Below are positions 9,327-20,037 of a stretch of 64,000 nucleotides of DNA, one piece after another. The notes beneath the pieces were generated by a model. The model had not been told where the DNA came from. It was given only the letters and a program-made list of their open reading frames with translations, and did not search any database. Position numbers and translations under genes: made by a program. Numbering within the stretch: position 1 is the first letter of the stretch; each line of letters begins with the position of its first letter. The stretch comes from Pseudomonas parasichuanensis (GTDB lineage Bacteria; Pseudomonadota; Gammaproteobacteria; Pseudomonadales; Pseudomonadaceae): assembly GCF_021601385.1 (NCBI RefSeq), contig NZ_BQHO01000028.1:1-64000 (forward strand), written 5' to 3'.

Positions 9327-11251
9327 GCAAACGCCTGAGCTGGGACATTCACACCCGCACACAAATCATCAGCCTCGGCCCTGCGCTGCTGCTGACCTTG
9401 CTGCTGATCAGCTTCTTCACCTTCGTGCGTATCCAGGACTTGCGCCAAGAGCTCAACCACACCGGCCAGCTGATCGCCAACCAGTTGGCACCGGCCTCCG
9501 AGTACGGCGTGATCTCCGGCAACAATGAAGTACTCGAAGGCCTGATGCGCGCGACCCTGAGCATCCCTCACGTGCGTTTCCTCGAAGTGCAGGACAGCCG
9601 CAACCACATCCTGGTGTATGTCGAGCAACCGGACGAAAGCCTCAGCCGGGCGCAGCGGGTGGAAGTGTTCCAGGCGCCGATCCGCCTGCAGCAGATCCGC
9701 CTGGACAACGACTTCCTGCAGGGCAAGCCGCAATTGCCGAGCATCGGCGACGACTACCTGGGGCGGGTGATCGTGGGGATGTCCGACGATGCCTTCAGCC
9801 AGCGCCAGCAGGAGATCGTGATCAAGGCCGGCATCCTCGCCCTGTTCGCCCTGCTGTTCACCTTCCTGCTGGCCCGGCGCCTGGCGATGAGCCTGTCCAA
9901 GCCGATCAGCGACATGGGGCATGCGGTCAAGGCCATCCAGCAAGGCGATTTCGACGCCCCGTTGCCGGTGGTCGATGACAGCGAACTGGGCCACCTGGCG
10001 CGGCACATCAACAACCTGGCCAGCGCCCTGGACCAGGCCGCCCACGAACAACAGCAGGCCATGAGCCAGCTGATCCAGGCCCGCGAAGAGGCCGAACAGG
10101 CCAACCGCGCCAAGTCGGACTTCCTGGCGATGATGAGCCATGAGCTGCGCACCCCCATGAACGGTGTGCTGGGCATGCTGCAGTTGCTGGAGACCACCCG
10201 CCTGACCAGCGAGCAGGCCGAATACACCGCGGTGGCCAGCGAGTCCACCGGGCACCTGCTGAAAGTGATCAACGACATCCTCGATTTTTCGCGGATCGAA
10301 CGCACCACACTGCAGCTGGAGCACATCGACTTCAACCTGGGCGAACTGGTCGTCAGCAGTGTCCAGTCGTTCCAGCACAGCGCCCAGCAGCGGGGCCTCG
10401 CGCTCAACCTGCAGTTACCGCCTGGCATCGAGCTGCTGCAGGTGGTCGGTGACCCGACCCGGATCCGGCAGATCCTGCTCAACCTGATCGGCAACGCGCT
10501 GAAGTTCACCGAACGCGGCGAAGTGGCGGTGGAGGCGCACTGGCAGGTGCTCGATAGCCAGATGATCTGGCTCACCTGCACCGTGCGCGACACCGGCATC
10601 GGTATCGACAGCAACCGCCTGGAAATGATGTTCGTCGCTTTCCAGCAGGCCGACAGCTCGATTTCCCGGCGCTACGGCGGCACCGGGCTGGGCCTTTCGA
10701 TCGCCCGTACCCTGGCCGAACGCATGGGCGGCCAGCTGCGGGGTGAAAGCCGCGAGGGGCTGGGCTCGACCTTCACCCTGGAGATGCCGTTGGCCCTGGC
10801 CAACACCTCGCCGGCCCTGTCGGCGGGCGCGGCGGCTGCCAGTGGGCTGGGTGGCAATGGCGAGCGGGTTTTGCTGGTGGAGGACAATCCGGTCAACCAG
10901 AGCGTCATCGAAGCCATGCTGCGCAGCCTTGGCTTCGAGGTCAGCCTGGCGATGGATGGCGCCCAGGCGGTCGACCTGGTGCAACAGCAGCACTTCGCCG
11001 CCGTATTGATGGACTGCCGCCTGCCGCAGGTAGACGGCTTCGAGGCCACCCGGCGCATCCGCCAGCTGGTGCAGGGTGCGGGGCTGCCGATCATCGCCCT
11101 CACCGCCAGCGTGCTGGAGGGCGACCGCGAGCGCTGCCTGGCCGCCGGCATGAACGATTACCTGAGCAAGCCGTTCAAACGCACCGAGCTGCAGCGCATC
11201 CTGCAGCGCTGGTTGCCCGCTCGGACAGCCGCGACTGGCGATAAATGCTAA
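9323..11251 (+). CDS. Hybrid sensor histidine kinase / response regulator (PA1611-like)
   Basis: 642 residues in the inner membrane: transmembrane helix 1 (about 18-36), a periplasmic sensor domain (37-165), helix 2 (168-186), HAMP, HisKA with the phospho-acceptor His273 in MMSHELRTP, HATPase with N box ([11 protein letters not shown]), DTGIGI and GGTGLGLSI, then a C-terminal receiver with Asp564 (VLMDCRLPQ). There is no Hpt or DNA-binding output, so a separate Hpt protein is required. The place just upstream of fabA matches P. aeruginosa PA1611, known to act with RetS and HptB (from memory). It overlaps the upstream binding-protein gene by four bases. Confidence 0.9.
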   Translation: MSKRLSWDIHTRTQIISLGPALLLTLLLISFFTFVRIQDLRQELNHTGQLIANQLAPASEYGVISGNNEVLEGLMRATLSIPHVRFLEVQDSRNHILVYVEQPDESLSRAQRVEVFQAPIRLQQIRLDNDFLQGKPQLPSIGDDYLGRVIVGMSDDAFSQRQQEIVIKAGILALFALLFTFLLARRLAMSLSKPISDMGHAVKAIQQGDFDAPLPVVDDSELGHLARHINNLASALDQAAHEQQQAMSQLIQAREEAEQANRAKSDFLAMMSHELRTPMNGVLGMLQLLETTRLTSEQAEYTAVASESTGHLLKVINDILDFSRIERTTLQLEHIDFNLGELVVSSVQSFQHSAQQRGLALNLQLPPGIELLQVVGDPTRIRQILLNLIGNALKFTERGEVAVEAHWQVLDSQMIWLTCTVRDTGIGIDSNRLEMMFVAFQQADSSISRRYGGTGLGLSIARTLAERMGGQLRGESREGLGSTFTLEMPLALANTSPALSAGAAAASGLGGNGERVLLVEDNPVNQSVIEAMLRSLGFEVSLAMDGAQAVDLVQQQHFAAVLMDCRLPQVDGFEATRRIRQLVQGAGLPIIALTASVLEGDRERCLAAGMNDYLSKPFKRTELQRILQRWLPARTAATGDKC

Positions 11252-11457
11252 AGTGCGGCAGTCTTAAAGACTGGACAGGACCTTCGCAGGCCCGGAAAAT
11301 AACATTTCAGTGCACACCTGTACTTCTTTTGCCAGGTGCGCTGTGACTTTCACCACAACGCAATAGTCTACCTGTAGGCTGCCGCCTCGAAAGCAAAGCG
11401 CTTCGGGCCGGCCGGGAAGATTCATCCCCTGCCACAGGGGGTTATTGAGGAGCTCGC

Positions 11458-11973
11458 ATGACCAAACAAAACGCCTTTACCCGGGAAGACCTGCTGCGCT
11501 GCAGTCGCGGTGAGCTGTTCGGCCCCGGTAATGCGCAACTGCCCGCCCCGAACATGCTGATGGTCGATCGCATCGCCCATATCAGCGAGGAAGGCGGCAA
11601 GTTCGGCAAAGGTGAATTGGTCGCCGAGCTGGATATCAATCCGGACCTGTGGTTCTTCGCCTGCCACTTCGAAGGCGACCCGGTGATGCCAGGCTGCCTG
11701 GGCCTCGATGCCATGTGGCAGCTGGTGGGCTTCTTCCTCGGCTGGCAGGGCCTGCCGGGCCGTGGCCGTGCGCTGGGTTCGGGCGAAGTGAAATTCTTCG
11801 GCCAGGTACTACCCACCGCCAAGAAAGTCACCTACAACATTCACATCAAGCGCGTCCTGAAGGGCAAGCTGAACATGGCCATCGCCGATGGCTCGGTCAG
11901 CGTCGACGGTCGCGAGATCTACACCGCCGAAGGCCTGCGGGTCGGCGTGTTCACCTCCACTGACAATTTCTAA
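11458..11973 (+). CDS. fabA: 3-hydroxydecanoyl-[ACP] dehydratase/isomerase
   Basis: 171 residues. Dehydrates 3-hydroxyacyl-ACP and isomerises trans-2- to cis-3-decenoyl-ACP, the branch point of unsaturated fatty-acid synthesis. His70 ([16 protein letters not shown]) and Asp84 (LGLDAMW) are the catalytic pair at the canonical positions. The start is supported by GAGGAG six bases upstream. Followed 11 bases later by fabB in the standard fabA-fabB operon. The 206-base gap before it holds no other gene. Confidence 0.98.
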   Translation: MTKQNAFTREDLLRCSRGELFGPGNAQLPAPNMLMVDRIAHISEEGGKFGKGELVAELDINPDLWFFACHFEGDPVMPGCLGLDAMWQLVGFFLGWQGLPGRGRALGSGEVKFFGQVLPTAKKVTYNIHIKRVLKGKLNMAIADGSVSVDGREIYTAEGLRVGVFTSTDNF

Positions 11974-11984
11974 GGGTTATTCGC

Positions 11985-13205
11985 ATGCGCCGCGTCGTTA
12001 TCACTGGTCTGGGCATCGTTTCGTGCCTGGGCAATGACAAAGCTACCGTCACCGAAAACCTGCGCAACAGCCGTCCGGGCATTCGTTACAACCCGGAATA
12101 CAAGGAAATGGGGCTGCGTAGCCAGGTTTCCGGCTCCATCGACCTGAACCTCGAAGAGCTGATCGACCGCAAGGTCTATCGCTTCGTCGGCCACGCTGCT
12201 GCCTACGCCTACCTGGCGATGCAGGATGCAATCAAGGACGCGGGCCTGACCGAAGAGCAAGTGTCGAACCCGCGCACTGGCCTGGTTGCCGGTTCCGGCG
12301 GCGCTTCCACACTGAACCAGATGGAAGCCCTGGACACCCTGCGCGAGAAAGGCGTCAAGCGCGTTGGCCCGTACCGTGTCACCCGCACCATGGGCAGCAC
12401 CGTGTCGGCGTGCCTGGCCACCCCGTTCAAGATCAAGGGCATCAACTACTCGATCTCGTCGGCCTGCGCCACCTCGGCACACTGCATCGGTACCGCGCTG
12501 GAGCAGATCCAGTGGGGCAAGCAGGACATCGTCTTCGCCGGTGGCGGTGAGGAAGAGCACTGGAGCCAGTCGTTCCTGTTCGATGCCATGGGCGCCCTGT
12601 CGACCAAGCGCAACGAAACCCCTGAGCTGGCCTCGCGCGCCTACGACGCCGACCGTGATGGCTTCGTCATCGCTGGCGGTGGCGGCATGGTAGTGGTCGA
12701 AGAGCTCGAACACGCCCTGGCCCGTGGCGCCAAGATCTACGCCGAGATCGTCGGCTACGGCGCGACCTCCGACGGCTACGACATGGTTGCCCCGAGCGGC
12801 GAAGGCGCCATCCGCTGCATGCAGCAGGCGCTGTCCACCGTCGACACCCCGATCGACTACCTGAACACCCACGGTACCTCCACCCCGGTCGGCGACGTTG
12901 CCGAGATGAAGGGCGTGCGTGAAGTGTTCGGTGACAAGGCACCGAAGATCAGCTCGACCAAGAGCCTGTCGGGTCACTCGCTGGGCGCCGCCGGCGTGCA
13001 CGAGGCGATCTACTGCCTGCTGATGATGGAAAACAACTTCATCGCCGGCTCCGCCAACATCGACGAGCTGGACCCGGAAGTTGCCGACCTGCCGGTGCTG
13101 CGCAAAACCGAAGAAAACGCCAAGATCGACACGGTCATGAGCAACAGCTTCGGCTTCGGCGGCACCAACGCCACCCTGGTGCTCAAGCGCTGGGAAGGCA
13201 AGTGA
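11985..13205 (+). CDS. fabB: Beta-ketoacyl-ACP synthase I
   Basis: 406 residues, thiolase fold. Condenses malonyl-ACP with acyl-ACP and is required to elongate the cis-3-decenoyl product of FabA. Active-site Cys161 lies in SSACATSAH, with His296 (NTHGTSTP) and His331 (SGHSLGAAG) completing the Cys-His-His triad. Second gene of the fabAB operon, followed 24 bases after the stop by a strong intrinsic terminator. Confidence 0.98.
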   Translation: MRRVVITGLGIVSCLGNDKATVTENLRNSRPGIRYNPEYKEMGLRSQVSGSIDLNLEELIDRKVYRFVGHAAAYAYLAMQDAIKDAGLTEEQVSNPRTGLVAGSGGASTLNQMEALDTLREKGVKRVGPYRVTRTMGSTVSACLATPFKIKGINYSISSACATSAHCIGTALEQIQWGKQDIVFAGGGEEEHWSQSFLFDAMGALSTKRNETPELASRAYDADRDGFVIAGGGGMVVVEELEHALARGAKIYAEIVGYGATSDGYDMVAPSGEGAIRCMQQALSTVDTPIDYLNTHGTSTPVGDVAEMKGVREVFGDKAPKISSTKSLSGHSLGAAGVHEAIYCLLMMENNFIAGSANIDELDPEVADLPVLRKTEENAKIDTVMSNSFGFGGTNATLVLKRWEGK

Positions 13206-13228
13206 TCGATTGACCTGCTGAACGAGAA

Positions 13229-13255
13229 CGCCCCGACCCAGGTCGGGGCGTTTTT
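13229..13255 (+). terminator. Intrinsic terminator of fabAB
   Basis: Perfect ten-base GC-rich stem (13229-13238 with 13241-13250) directly followed by five T residues. Confidence 0.9.
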
Positions 13256-13285
13256 GTTTGTGCCTGCAAACCACGAATCAGCTTT

Positions 13286-13418
13286 TTGTAGGAGCGGCCT
13301 TGTGCCGCGAAAGGGCTGCGGAGCAGCCCCAGAAATCGTTGTATCGACACAGATACTCTGGGGCCGCTTCGCGCCCCTTTCCGGCCGGTCCGGCGCCCCG
13401 GCAAGGCCGCTCCTACAG
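13286..13418. repeat. Paired REP element (P. putida type)
   Basis: An inverted pair whose outer arms read GTAGGAGCGGCCTTGTGCCG and its near reverse complement, separated by a GC-rich centre. The same arms occur at 54244-54360 and 58680-58793. It lies between the convergent ends of fabB and the chemotaxis gene, a usual place for REP pairs. Confidence 0.85.
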
Positions 13419-13436
13419 GGGGCCGCGTCGGCCTTG

Positions 13437-15062
13437 CTATACCGAGAAACGCTGCACCAGGGTATTCAAGTCCACCGCCAGGCGCGACAGCGACTGGCTC
13501 GCCGCCGAGGTCTGTTCGGCGCCGGCTGAAGACTGATGCGCCAGGTCGCGGATGGTGGTCAGGTTACGGTCCACCTCCCGCGCCACCTGGGCCTGCTGCT
13601 CCGAGGCACTGGCGATCACCAGGTTGCGCTCGTTGATCTGGCCGATGGCCCCGGCAATCGCTTCCAGCGCCGCACCGGCGGCATGGGCGCCATCCAGGGT
13701 CGAGCGGGCCCGCGCATCACTTTGCTGCATGCCCTGCACCGCACGCTCGGCACCGCTCTGGATGGCCACGATCATCTGTTCGATCTCGCGGGTCGAAGAC
13801 TGGGTGCGGTGAGCCAGTGCCCGCACTTCGTCGGCCACCACGGCAAACCCGCGCCCGGCCTCGCCAGCCCGGGCCGCCTCGATGGCGGCGTTGAGCGCCA
13901 GCAGGTTGGTCTGCTCGGCAATCGAGCCGATCACCTCCAATACCTTGCTGATATCGTGCACCTGCTGGGCCAGCTGGCCGACCTCTTCGGCATTGCCGGC
14001 CACGCCACTGGCCAACGCTTCGATGGCAGTGACCGTGGCCTGCACCTGTTCGCGGCCCTGACGGGCGATACGGTCGGACTCCGCGGAAGCCTCCGAAGTC
14101 GCTACGGCATTGCTCGCCACCTCCTCCACCGCCGCCGTCATCTGGTTGACCGCAGTGGCCGCCTGCTCGATCTCCAGGCTCTGCTGCTGCAGGCCGCGAG
14201 TGGCATCCTCGGTCACCGCGCTGAGCTCTTCGGAGGCCGACGCCAGCTGGCTGGCCGAGTCGGAAATCCGCCCGATGGTCTCGCGCAGGCTTTGCTGCAT
14301 GCTTTTGAGCGCCGCCAGCAAGCGGGCCGGCTCGTCATCGCCGTGCACGGCAATCTGCGGCGTCAGGTCGCCGGTGGCGACGGTTTCGGCCACTTTCAGC
14401 GACTGCCCGAGCGGGCGCACAATGCTGCGGGTCAGGGCCAGGGCCAGCACCACGGTCAACGTCAAGGCCACCACCAGCAGCCCCAAGACCCAGACCCGCG
14501 CCGCACTGTAGACGGACTCGGCCGTGGTGGTGGCCAGCCCGGCATGGTGCGTGTTCAGCGCGATCAATTCGTTGAGGCTGGCCGTCATCTGATCGGCGAT
14601 CTGGTTGATCTCGCCATTGACCAGCGCCGCAGCCGCCTCGATGCGACCATCGCTGGCCAACTGCACCACCTGGCCCTGCAAGGTCATGTATTGGCGTTCG
14701 AGGCCCAGGTAACGGTCGAACAGCGCGCGTTCCTCGGGCAACACGATCAGCGCGTCGTAGCGCTGCTGGGCCTTGCTCAGGCCGGCCTTGATCTCCTCGA
14801 TGCGGGCACGGTTCTGCTGTTGCGCGACAGTATCGGTATTGACCAGCAGGCGCAACGTAAGGGCGCGGATGCGCAGCATGTCCTGGGTCATGCTGCCCAC
14901 CGAGATGATGCTGGGCAGCCAGTTGTCGTCCACCTGCTCGGCCTGCTGGCGCATGTTGGTCATCTGTTGCAGGGCGAAACTGCCCAGCGCCACCACCAGC
15001 AAGGCCATGATGCCAAAGCCGATCCCGGCGCGCGGGGCGATATTCAAGCGTCTCAGGCTCAT
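13437..15062 (-). CDS. Methyl-accepting chemotaxis protein
   Basis: 541 residues: N-terminal transmembrane helix (about 10-30), periplasmic four-helix-bundle-like ligand domain (30-185), second helix (about 190-210), HAMP, then a cytoplasmic signalling domain with the hairpin-tip sequence [20 protein letters not shown]. The frame is open further upstream, but the ATG at 15062 has AGGGAGG nine bases before it and gives the normal N-terminus. Ligand unknown. The order fabA-fabB-MCP is the same as PA1610-PA1608 of P. aeruginosa (from memory). Confidence 0.93.
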   Translation of the reverse strand: MSLRRLNIAPRAGIGFGIMALLVVALGSFALQQMTNMRQQAEQVDDNWLPSIISVGSMTQDMLRIRALTLRLLVNTDTVAQQQNRARIEEIKAGLSKAQQRYDALIVLPEERALFDRYLGLERQYMTLQGQVVQLASDGRIEAAAALVNGEINQIADQMTASLNELIALNTHHAGLATTTAESVYSAARVWVLGLLVVALTLTVVLALALTRSIVRPLGQSLKVAETVATGDLTPQIAVHGDDEPARLLAALKSMQQSLRETIGRISDSASQLASASEELSAVTEDATRGLQQQSLEIEQAATAVNQMTAAVEEVASNAVATSEASAESDRIARQGREQVQATVTAIEALASGVAGNAEEVGQLAQQVHDISKVLEVIGSIAEQTNLLALNAAIEAARAGEAGRGFAVVADEVRALAHRTQSSTREIEQMIVAIQSGAERAVQGMQQSDARARSTLDGAHAAGAALEAIAGAIGQINERNLVIASASEQQAQVAREVDRNLTTIRDLAHQSSAGAEQTSAASQSLSRLAVDLNTLVQRFSV

Positions 15063-15156
15063 TTCAGGATCCCTCCCTAAACGTGTTGTTCCGTCGCTTA
15101 AAGAAGGTATCGGGCGGCTCGAAATTTGCGTAAGACGAAAACGCGATATCAAAACG

Positions 15157-16173
15157 CTACTTGTCCTGCTTTGCCACCTTGGGTAGCACGGCAAGGAAAT
15201 TGTCCCGTGCCACCCTGTTCGCGACCGCCTCCGGCAGGGCATCGAGAAACGGCTTGAAGCCATGAAGCTGCTCGCCAAGGCTGTCGAAGCGCCCCACCAC
15301 ATCGGAGCCGAGCATGAACCGCTCGGGGAAGCGCTCTACCAGCTGTAACCAGGTTTGACGAGGCACGCCTTGGGCATCCAGCAAGTAAGGCTCGAGCACG
15401 CTCCAGGACAGGTCAACGTATAGATTGGGGTAATCCTCGAGCAGGCGGGTCAGTACCGGCAGGAGAAAGTCCATCTGCGTCTGGTGCCGGTGAATTTCCA
15501 GGCTGCTGCCGGCATGGGCCCAGATGAACCGGGTGTGTGGGTGGTTACGCAGCGGCTCCTCGATTTCGGCCAGGTACAGCGGGTTGCGCTCGCGCTTGGA
15601 GGTGATGTTGGAATGCAGCAGTACCGGCAGGTCGCGTTCGGCGGCCAGATGGTAGATGCGGGTCATGGCCTCGTTGTTGGCCCGCGGCGTATCGCCGCTG
15701 GTCAATGCGGTGAGGTCATCGTGGCGGGTGAACACTTCGCCGATGCCCTGCCACAGCCCCGGATACAGCTCGAGCATGCGCTCGATGTGGCTGACGGCGT
15801 TCTTGTCCACCGGGTTGAAACCGGTAAGGAACGGGTGGAAACGCCGCCGCTGCTGCGGCGCCAGCTTTTCCAGGGCCGCCGCCACGTATAGGTCGGTGGC
15901 GCTATACCAGTAGGCATCCGCATCATCGCCCGCATAGTAGCGCGGGCGCTTGGGCTCATCCTCGTGCCATTTCTTGGCCACCGGGATACCAGAAATCATC
16001 GACTGCTCGACGCCGGCCGCGTCCATGGCCTTGAGCAGCGCCGGCATGCCCTCGGTTTCCTGGAAGAAGTCCACGTAGTGCAGGTGGGCATCGCTGTAGC
16101 GATAGTCGCGGGCCTGGGCCGTCGGATACAGGGATCCGCAGAGCAACAGGCCGGCGAGGATGCGCACGATCAT
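15157..16173 (-). CDS. Amidohydrolase family protein, exported
   Basis: 338 residues with a signal peptide ([13 protein letters not shown] ... TAQA). The amidohydrolase-2 metal motif SDAHLHY is at the mature N-terminus, with later conserved blocks [17 protein letters not shown] and [11 protein letters not shown]. Probably a periplasmic metal-dependent hydrolase or decarboxylase; substrate unknown. The ATG at 16173 has GGAGG six bases upstream. A second ATG four codons earlier (16185) carries that GGAGG within its own coding sequence and is less likely. Confidence 0.85.
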   Translation of the reverse strand: MIVRILAGLLLCGSLYPTAQARDYRYSDAHLHYVDFFQETEGMPALLKAMDAAGVEQSMISGIPVAKKWHEDEPKRPRYYAGDDADAYWYSATDLYVAAALEKLAPQQRRRFHPFLTGFNPVDKNAVSHIERMLELYPGLWQGIGEVFTRHDDLTALTSGDTPRANNEAMTRIYHLAAERDLPVLLHSNITSKRERNPLYLAEIEEPLRNHPHTRFIWAHAGSSLEIHRHQTQMDFLLPVLTRLLEDYPNLYVDLSWSVLEPYLLDAQGVPRQTWLQLVERFPERFMLGSDVVGRFDSLGEQLHGFKPFLDALPEAVANRVARDNFLAVLPKVAKQDK

Positions 16174-16288
16174 CGCCGCCTCCATTGCAGGGTATGGAAA
16201 GAGTAGACCGACCAGCTGCTTCGGCGGTTCAGCGCCAGCCCGCGAACCGCTATGCTTGGTGCAGTTCCCTGCCCGCCCGGAGTTCACC

Positions 16289-17152
16289 ATGAGCAGCCCC
16301 CTGGTCATCCGCCCCCGCGCCGAATCGGTCGAGGGCCAGCCGATCCTGCGCCCGCTGCCCTCGGCACAGTGCCGCAGCGTCGGGCCCTTCGTGTTCTTCG
16401 ACCATATGCTCGAGACCGATTACGCCCCTGGCAGCGGCATGGATATCCGCCAGCACCCGCATATCGGCCTGTCGACTCTCACCTACCTGTTCGAAGGCGA
16501 GATTCAGCATAAGGACAGCCTGGGCTCGGACCAACGTGTGCGGCCAGGGGATGTGAGCTGGATGACGGCGCGAGGCGGCGTGGCCCATGTCGAGCGCACA
16601 CCTGCCGAGCTGATGGCCAAGGGCTCACGACTACACGGGCTGCAGGTCTGGTTGGCGTCGCCCCGCGAGCACGAGCAGGGCACGCCGAGCTACAGCCATC
16701 ATCCGGCAGCGAGCCTGCCAGTCAGTGACAGCCTTGGGGTGCAGATCCGCATGATCGCCGGCAGTGGTTTTTGCCTGCAGTCGCCGGTGCCGGTGCTCTC
16801 CCCTACCCTTTATGCCCATGTGCGCATGCTGCCGGCCACGACCTTGATGGTGCCGACCGAACATGCCCAACGCGCGCTGTACCTGCTCGATGGTGATCTG
16901 ATGCTGGATGATCAAGCAGTCGAGCCGTGCAGCCTGATCGTACTGGCGGAGGGTGAAGAAGCAACGCTGTACGCCGAGGACGAGTGCCAACTGGTGCTGA
17001 TCGGTGGCGCAGCGCTGGATGGGCCGCGGCGGATGAACTGGAACTTCGTTGCCAGTGACCCGGCGTTGATCGAGCAAGCGCGAGCGCGCTGGGCGGCGGG
17101 CGATTGGCCGGTGGTGCCAGGGGAAAGCGGACGGATCGAATTGCCGCGCTGA
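16289..17152 (+). CDS. Pirin family protein
   Basis: 287 residues with the bicupin pirin pattern. The metal-binding histidines of the first cupin are in DIRQHPHIGLSTLTYLFEGE, with a further one in GVAHVERT, and the second cupin spans roughly residues 180-250. Pirins bind Fe, and some have quercetinase activity or redox-dependent regulatory roles; which applies here is unknown. The ATG at 16289 is preferred because the upstream in-frame extension overlaps the divergent amidohydrolase gene. Confidence 0.88.
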   Translation: MSSPLVIRPRAESVEGQPILRPLPSAQCRSVGPFVFFDHMLETDYAPGSGMDIRQHPHIGLSTLTYLFEGEIQHKDSLGSDQRVRPGDVSWMTARGGVAHVERTPAELMAKGSRLHGLQVWLASPREHEQGTPSYSHHPAASLPVSDSLGVQIRMIAGSGFCLQSPVPVLSPTLYAHVRMLPATTLMVPTEHAQRALYLLDGDLMLDDQAVEPCSLIVLAEGEEATLYAEDECQLVLIGGAALDGPRRMNWNFVASDPALIEQARARWAAGDWPVVPGESGRIELPR

Positions 17153-17155
17153 TGT

Positions 17156-17174
17156 GGGGCTGCTGCGCAGCCCC
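17156..17174. terminator. Hairpin between convergent genes
   Basis: Eight-base perfect GC stem (17156-17163 with 17167-17174) with a three-base loop, four bases past the pirin stop, then CCTTTC. Probably a shared weak terminator with the dienelactone-hydrolase gene ending at 17185. Confidence 0.6.
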
Positions 17175-17184
17175 CCTTTCACAC

Positions 17185-17910
17185 TCAGCCGCGGAACACT
17201 TCCTTGAGCAGGTTATGCATCGAGCGGAATGCCCGCTCCGAGGTGCGTCGGTCGTACTGCATCTTGCCCGGCACATTGGCATTCGGGTCGGTGAACGAGT
17301 GCACCGCACCGCCGTAGCTGAGCAACTGCCAGTCGACCTTGGCGGCGTTCATCTCCTCCTCGAAGGCCGGTAGCTGCTCTTTGGGCACCAGCGGGTCGGA
17401 TGCACCGTGCAGGACCAGCACCGAGCCTTTGATGCGCTTGGCATCTTCGATGTTCGGCGTATCCAGCGTGCCATGGAACGACACGGCCGCCTTCAGATCG
17501 GCACCGGTACGCGCCAGCTCCAGGGCGCAGCAACCGCCGAAGCAGAAGCCGAAGGTAGCCACCTTGCCCGGTTCCAGCAGGGCCTTGGATTGGCCCACCA
17601 ACTGCGCCAGGGCTTCCTGCATGCGTTTACGCAGCTCGGCGCGGTCGTTCTTCAGCGGCATCATCGCCAACCCGGCCTCATCGGCATTGGAAGGCCGCAC
17701 CGATTGCCCGTAAAGGTCGGCGATCAACACCACATAGCCCTGCTCCGCCACTTCCTTGGCGATGCGCTCGGCACCTTCGCCAATCCCCATCCAGTTCGGC
17801 GCCATCACCAGGCCCGGCTGCGGCAGTGCGCCGGGGGCATAGACCAGGCGGCTTTCATAGGTTTTGCCCGACAGGTGATAAACCAGCGACTCGACGATGA
17901 CCTTGCTCAT
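17185..17910 (-). CDS. Dienelactone hydrolase family protein
   Basis: 241 residues, alpha/beta-hydrolase fold. The nucleophile is the cysteine in GFCFGGCCALE (as in dienelactone hydrolase), with Asp in HGASDPLVP and His in GGAVHSFTD. No aromatic-degradation genes are nearby, so a housekeeping carboxymethylene-butenolidase-like esterase is more likely than a catabolic enzyme. No signal peptide. Single gene, starting at ATG 17910. Confidence 0.88.
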   Translation of the reverse strand: MSKVIVESLVYHLSGKTYESRLVYAPGALPQPGLVMAPNWMGIGEGAERIAKEVAEQGYVVLIADLYGQSVRPSNADEAGLAMMPLKNDRAELRKRMQEALAQLVGQSKALLEPGKVATFGFCFGGCCALELARTGADLKAAVSFHGTLDTPNIEDAKRIKGSVLVLHGASDPLVPKEQLPAFEEEMNAAKVDWQLLSYGGAVHSFTDPNANVPGKMQYDRRTSERAFRSMHNLLKEVFRG

Positions 17911-17985
17911 TCAACACTCCTTGGCGTTCACGGTTGTGCGAATTCTAGACCCTGTTACCCGCGAAACAGTTAACACGCAGCAAAG

Positions 17986-18009
17986 AAAAAGCCCGCCGAA
18001 GCGGGCTTT
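17986..18009 (-). terminator. Intrinsic terminator of htpG
   Basis: On the minus strand, GCCCGC-TTCG-GCGGGC (18006 to 17991) is flanked by A and T runs and followed by TTTTTCTTT. It lies about 15 bases after the htpG stop. Confidence 0.85.
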
Positions 18010-18022
18010 CCTGTGCATCAAC

Positions 18023-19930
18023 TCAAGCAGACAACTCAACCAGCAACTTGTTGAGGCGGCGGACATACGCCGCCGGGTCCTTCAGGCTGTCACCGGCCGC
18101 CAGCGCCGCCTGGTCGAACAGGATGTGCGACAGCTCGGCGAAGCGGTCTTCGCTCTGCTCGCCATCGAGCTTCTCGATCAGCGGGTGGCTTGGGTTGAAC
18201 TCGAAGATCGGCTTGGAATCCGGCACTTTCTGCCCGCTGGCTTCGAGGATCTGGCGCATCTGCAGGCCCAGGTCCTGCTCGCCGATGGCAAGGATCGCCG
18301 GCGAGTCGGTCAGGCGGTGCGAAACACGCACTTCGGCAACGCTGTCACCCAGCGCCCCCTTGAGGCGCTCGACCAGGCCCTCTTTGTCCTTGGCCACTTC
18401 TTCCTGGGCTTTCTTGTCCTCTTCGGAGTCGAGCTTGCCCAGGTCCAGGTCGCCACGGGCGACGTCGACGAAGGCCTTGCCATCGAACTCGCTGAGGTAG
18501 CTCATCAGCCACTCGTCGATACGGTCGGTCAGCAGCAGCACTTCGATGCCTTTCTTGCGGAAGACCTCCAGGTGCGGGCTGTTCTTGACCTGGGCGTAGG
18601 ATTCGCCGGTGAGGTAGTAGATCTTGTCCTGGCCTTCCTTGGCGCGGGCCAGGTAGTCAGCCAGGGCGACGCTCTGCTCGCCGCTGTCATCGTGCGTCGA
18701 GGCAAAGCGCAGCAGGCCGGCGATCTTCTCTTTGTTGGCGAAGTCTTCGGCCGGGCCTTCCTTCAGCACCTGGCCGAAGTTCTTCCAGAAGCCCTTGTAC
18801 TGCTCGGGTTCGTTCTTGGCCAGCTTCTCCAGCATGTCCAGCACGCGCTTGGTCAGCGCGGTCTTCATCGAGTCGATGATCGGGTCTTTTTGCAGGATCT
18901 CGCGGGAGACGTTCAGCGACAGGTCGTTGGAATCGACCACGCCTTTGATGAAGCGCAGGTACAGCGGTAGGAACGACTCGGCCTGGTCCATGATGAACAC
19001 GCGCTGCACGTACAGCTTCAGGCCGCGCGGTGCTTCGCGCTGGTACAGGTCGAACGGTGCGCGGGCCGGCACGTACAGCAGCGAGCTGTACTCGAGCTTG
19101 CCTTCGACCTTGTTGTGGCTCCAGGCCAGCGGGTTCTCGAAGTCGTGACCGATGTGCTTGTAGAACTCCTGGTATTCCTCGTCCTTTACCTCGGTACGCG
19201 AACGGGTCCACAGGGCGCTGGCGCGGTTGACGGTTTCCCATTCCTGCGCAGGTGCCTCTTCGCCCTCGGCGGCCTCGGCCTGTTCCTTGGGCAGCTCGAT
19301 CGGCAGGGCGATATGGTCGGAGTACTTCTTGACGATGTTGCGCAGGCGCCAGCCATCGGCGAACTCGTCTTCACCGCTTTTAAGGTGCAGGACGATGCGC
19401 GTGCCGCGCTGCGGCTTGTCGACGGTGGCAACTTCGAACTCGCCCTCGCCCCTGGACGACCAGTGCACGCCTTCAGCGGCCGGCAGGCCGGCGCGGCGAC
19501 TGAACACGTCGACTTTGTCGGCGACGATGAATGCCGAGTAGAAGCCCACGCCGAACTGGCCGATCAGGTGCGAGTCTTTCTTCTGGTCGCCAGTGAGGTT
19601 CTTCATGAAGTCGGCGGTGCCGGACTTGGCAATGGTGCCCAGGTGCGCGATGACGTCTTCGCGGCTCATGCCGATACCGTTGTCCTCGAGGGTCACGGTG
19701 TTGGCGGCCTTGTCGAAGCTCACGCGGATCTTCAGGTCGGCGTCGCCCTCGAGCAGCTCAGGCTTGGCCAGGGCCTCGAAGCGCAGCTTGTCGGCAGCGT
19801 CGGAGGCGTTGGAAATCAACTCGCGAAGGAAGATTTCCTTGTTCGAATACAGGGAATGGATCATGAGGTGCAGCAGTTGCTTGACCTCGGTCTGGAAGCC
19901 CAGGGTTTCTTTTTGAGTCTCCACACTCAT
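18023..19930 (-). CDS. htpG: Molecular chaperone HtpG (bacterial Hsp90)
   Basis: 635 residues, cytosolic ATP-dependent Hsp90 chaperone. The N-terminal GHKL ATPase has [14 protein letters not shown], the DNGIGMS loop and the [11 protein letters not shown] motif. Middle-domain conserved stretches ([29 protein letters not shown]) follow, then a C-terminal dimerisation domain. The ATG at 19930 gives the family N-terminus; an upstream in-frame ATG (19987) adds a non-conserved stretch. A sigma-32-type promoter lies about 80 bases upstream. Confidence 0.97.
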   Translation of the reverse strand: MSVETQKETLGFQTEVKQLLHLMIHSLYSNKEIFLRELISNASDAADKLRFEALAKPELLEGDADLKIRVSFDKAANTVTLEDNGIGMSREDVIAHLGTIAKSGTADFMKNLTGDQKKDSHLIGQFGVGFYSAFIVADKVDVFSRRAGLPAAEGVHWSSRGEGEFEVATVDKPQRGTRIVLHLKSGEDEFADGWRLRNIVKKYSDHIALPIELPKEQAEAAEGEEAPAQEWETVNRASALWTRSRTEVKDEEYQEFYKHIGHDFENPLAWSHNKVEGKLEYSSLLYVPARAPFDLYQREAPRGLKLYVQRVFIMDQAESFLPLYLRFIKGVVDSNDLSLNVSREILQKDPIIDSMKTALTKRVLDMLEKLAKNEPEQYKGFWKNFGQVLKEGPAEDFANKEKIAGLLRFASTHDDSGEQSVALADYLARAKEGQDKIYYLTGESYAQVKNSPHLEVFRKKGIEVLLLTDRIDEWLMSYLSEFDGKAFVDVARGDLDLGKLDSEEDKKAQEEVAKDKEGLVERLKGALGDSVAEVRVSHRLTDSPAILAIGEQDLGLQMRQILEASGQKVPDSKPIFEFNPSHPLIEKLDGEQSEDRFAELSHILFDQAALAAGDSLKDPAAYVRRLNKLLVELSA

Positions 19931-20006
19931 CGTCTTCAAACTCCAATCTGTTGGTAGGTGACGCCTGGCGACCCCGTGGGCCTGCATTTTGCGGCGGATG
20001 TTCAGC

Positions 20007-20034
20007 AGATGGGGGCTTGCCCGACCATTTCAAG
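20007..20034 (-). promoter_or_regulatory. Sigma-32 (RpoH) heat-shock promoter of htpG
   Basis: The minus strand reads CTTGAAA (20034-20028), a 13-base spacer, then CCCCATCT (20014-20007). This is a near-perfect match to the RpoH consensus (CTTGAAA, N13-15, CCCCATnT) in the expected orientation for htpG. It begins four bases after the stop of the thioesterase gene. Confidence 0.85.
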
Positions 20035-20037
20035 GGG

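Noticed and set aside
13206-13436. REP pair after fabB considered as a small RNA gene or CRISPR-like repeat
   Set aside because: The arms match REP arms elsewhere in the window, and there are only two inverted units with no regular spacing.
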